Of a DNA stretch of 6,760 nt, positions 5,423 through 6,760 are shown piece after piece. Made by a program: the position numbers and the translations under genes. Below the pieces are notes generated by a model. That model saw only the letters and a list, made by a program, of their open reading frames with translations, had not been told where the DNA came from and ran no database searches. This DNA comes from Bordetella parapertussis (GTDB lineage Bacteria > Pseudomonadota > Gammaproteobacteria > Burkholderiales > Burkholderiaceae_C). Every line of letters begins with the position of its first letter. Position 1 is the stretch's first letter. Location of the stretch: NCBI GenBank assembly GCA_945888535.1, contig CAMDAN010000116.1, forward strand, positions 1 through 6,760. Direction: 5' to 3'.

Positions 5423-6214
5423 ATGACGCGTACCATCCAACAACTCTTTGATCTCACCGGTAAAACCGCCTTAGTTACCGGAGGTTCTCGCGGTTTGGGC
5501 TTACAGATGGCCCACGCTTTAGGCGAGGCCGGGGCCAAAGTTGTTTTGAGCTCGCGCAAAGCCGAAGACCTCGAACACGCCACAGCTGAACTCAAAGCCG
5601 CTGGGATTGATGCGAGTTGGATTGCCGCTGATTGCGCGAAAGACTCCGAAATCACGCGCCTTGCCGAAGAGTCCTTAAAACGGCTCGGCCACATTGATAT
5701 TTTGGTCAACAACGCGGGAGCCGCTTGGGGCGCACCCGCCGAAGACCACCCTGTCGATGCCTGGGACAAGGTCATGAACCTAAACGTTCGAGGTTACTTT
5801 TTGCTCAGCCAGGTGGTAGCAAAACGCTCCATGATTCCTCGGCGCAGCGGGCGCATTATCAACGTGGCCTCAATTGCCGGCTTAGGTGGAAACCCCGAAG
5901 GAATGCACACCATTGCTTACAACACGTCTAAGGGCGCAGTGGTGAATTTCACCCGCACTTTGGGCGCGGAGTGGGGCAAGTACAACATCACCGTGAACGC
6001 CATTTGCCCCGGATTTTTCCCCAGCAAGATGACGATGGGAACGCTCAAAGAGATGGGCGAGGAAACGCTCGCTGCGCATGCGCCTTTGAAGCGCTTGGGC
6101 GATGACGAAGACTTGAAGGGCTTGTGCTTGTTGTACGCGTCTGACGCTGGCAAACACATTACCGGCCAATGGTTGGCGGTGGACGGCGGCGTAAGCGTCG
6201 TAACCGGTGGCTGA
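5423..6214 (+). CDS. Short-chain dehydrogenase/reductase (SDR)
   Basis: A 263-residue classical SDR, soluble and normally tetrameric, which interconverts a hydroxyl and a ketone using NAD(P). Motifs in order: the nucleotide-binding TGGSRGLG (19-26), AADCAKD (68-74), NNAG (96-99), NLNV (119-122), catalytic Ser150 in INVASIAG, and YNTSK with Tyr166 and Lys170, then CPGFFPSKMT. Arg45 after strand two (SSRKAE) is compatible with NADP preference. The Ser-Tyr spacing of 16 is a little longer than the usual 12-14, owing to the loop GLGGNPEGMHTIA. FPSKMT resembles FPSRMT of RhlG-type 3-ketoacyl reductases. GAGGAA about six bases before the ATG is a good ribosome binding site. In this cluster it could act as a 3-hydroxyacyl-CoA dehydrogenase or 3-ketoacyl reductase, but the substrate is inferred from context alone. 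Confidence 0.92.
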   Translation: MTRTIQQLFDLTGKTALVTGGSRGLGLQMAHALGEAGAKVVLSSRKAEDLEHATAELKAAGIDASWIAADCAKDSEITRLAEESLKRLGHIDILVNNAGAAWGAPAEDHPVDAWDKVMNLNVRGYFLLSQVVAKRSMIPRRSGRIINVASIAGLGGNPEGMHTIAYNTSKGAVVNFTRTLGAEWGKYNITVNAICPGFFPSKMTMGTLKEMGEETLAAHAPLKRLGDDEDLKGLCLLYASDAGKHITGQWLAVDGGVSVVTGG

Positions 6215-6760
6215 GACCGCGCAAGCCGGCGCGACCCACGCGGTTTTTAACCAAGCGCGGCAGTTAGACGGCTACAACCTCTTTACGGGGAACCAGGCGC
6301 TACAAAGTGCGTTGAAATTCAACGCGCCCCACCTCGACACAACGCCTTTGCGAGAGTTGGGCGCCGAGTTGGGGACGGCTGCGATGCAAACGCATGCGCA
6401 ACTGGCTAACGTTCACACGCCGCAGTTGCGAACCCACGACCGCTACGGAAACCGGGTAGACCAAGTCGAGTTTCTTCCGAGCTACCACGCCTTGATGGCG
6501 GTGGCGACACGCTCGGGTTTACACGGAACGCCGTGGGAAGATTTTTGGGATGCGCCAGAGGGCGCATCAACCGCGCACATGCGCCGCGCTGCGGCGTTTT
6601 CGATGTTCACCCAAACCGAGTCTTCGATCTTGTGTCCGATCTCGATGACCTCCGCGGTGATGCCGGCCCTCAAAAGTAACGCCGCTATTTTTAAAGACTG
6701 GGCGCCGGGTTTGAGCAGTGCGCAGTACGACCCCCGCCTCGTGCTTTTCAGCGAAAAAAC
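6207..6760 (+). CDS. aidB: AidB-family acyl-CoA dehydrogenase, 3' truncated by window edge
   Basis: The frame is open from GTG at 6207 to the right edge (184 full codons; full AidB has about 540). It matches Escherichia coli AidB as I recall it: HAVFNQ (11-16), LANVHTPQL (66-74), YGNRVDQVEFLPSYH (80-94), and TESSILCPISMTSAVMP (137-153), which precede the flavin-binding loop lying just beyond the window. AidB is a FAD protein of the acyl-CoA dehydrogenase fold that in E. coli is induced in the Ada alkylation response and binds DNA through its C-terminal part; its reaction is unsettled. GTG is taken as start because an in-frame TAA lies six bases upstream and HxVFNQ then falls near the N-terminus. 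The start overlaps the reductase stop by eight bases, so co-translation is likely. A metabolic role with acyl-CoAs is possible. Confidence 0.88.
   Translation, partial: MAETAQAGATHAVFNQARQLDGYNLFTGNQALQSALKFNAPHLDTTPLRELGAELGTAAMQTHAQLANVHTPQLRTHDRYGNRVDQVEFLPSYHALMAVATRSGLHGTPWEDFWDAPEGASTAHMRRAAAFSMFTQTESSILCPISMTSAVMPALKSNAAIFKDWAPGLSSAQYDPRLVLFSEK

Noticed and set aside
5341..5775. 144-codon minus-strand frame opposite the SDR start
   Set aside because: Overlaps the SDR nucleotide-binding region, which is well supported; the product is low-complexity Ala/Ser with no motif.

Overview
The window looks like a chromosomal segment of a betaproteobacterium, most likely Burkholderiales (Comamonadaceae or a relative). 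This rests on remembered family resemblance of the 603-residue acyl-CoA dehydrogenase, the DUF3149-type small membrane protein and the AidB-like protein, and on a moderately high GC content (roughly 55-60% by eye outside one AT-rich patch). No database search was possible, so the taxon is an inference. I see no tRNA, rRNA, CRISPR array, transposase or integrase.

Layout. Positions 2-871 hold the C-terminal three quarters of a thiolase, cut by the left edge. It faces a small unrecognised helical protein on the minus strand (897-1298) across a shared hairpin terminator. A divergent intergenic region (1299-1545) with several inverted repeats and a possible 16-codon leader peptide precedes an OsmC-family protein (1546-1998). 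A 46-residue DUF3149-type membrane protein follows (2090-2230).

From about 2231 to 3200 the base composition drops sharply (about 32% GC in one line counted). This patch carries one minus-strand gene for an unrecognised protein with two membrane segments and a coiled coil (2342-3064), flanked by AT-rich intergenic DNA with short repeats. It looks like an inserted accessory gene.

From 3283 to the right edge, four genes run on the plus strand as a probable operon: a large acyl-CoA dehydrogenase, a 74-residue membrane protein whose start overlaps the dehydrogenase stop, a short-chain dehydrogenase/reductase, and the N-terminal part of an AidB-family flavoprotein that starts on a GTG overlapping the reductase stop.

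The thiolase, the acyl-CoA dehydrogenase and possibly the reductase supply first-, third- and last-step types of chemistry for beta-oxidation-like breakdown of acyl-CoAs. The AidB relative is a further acyl-CoA dehydrogenase fold. The most unusual items are the AT-rich orphan membrane gene, the placement of AidB in an acyl-CoA cluster, and the two possible upstream leader peptides. Nothing here amounts to a clearly new system.
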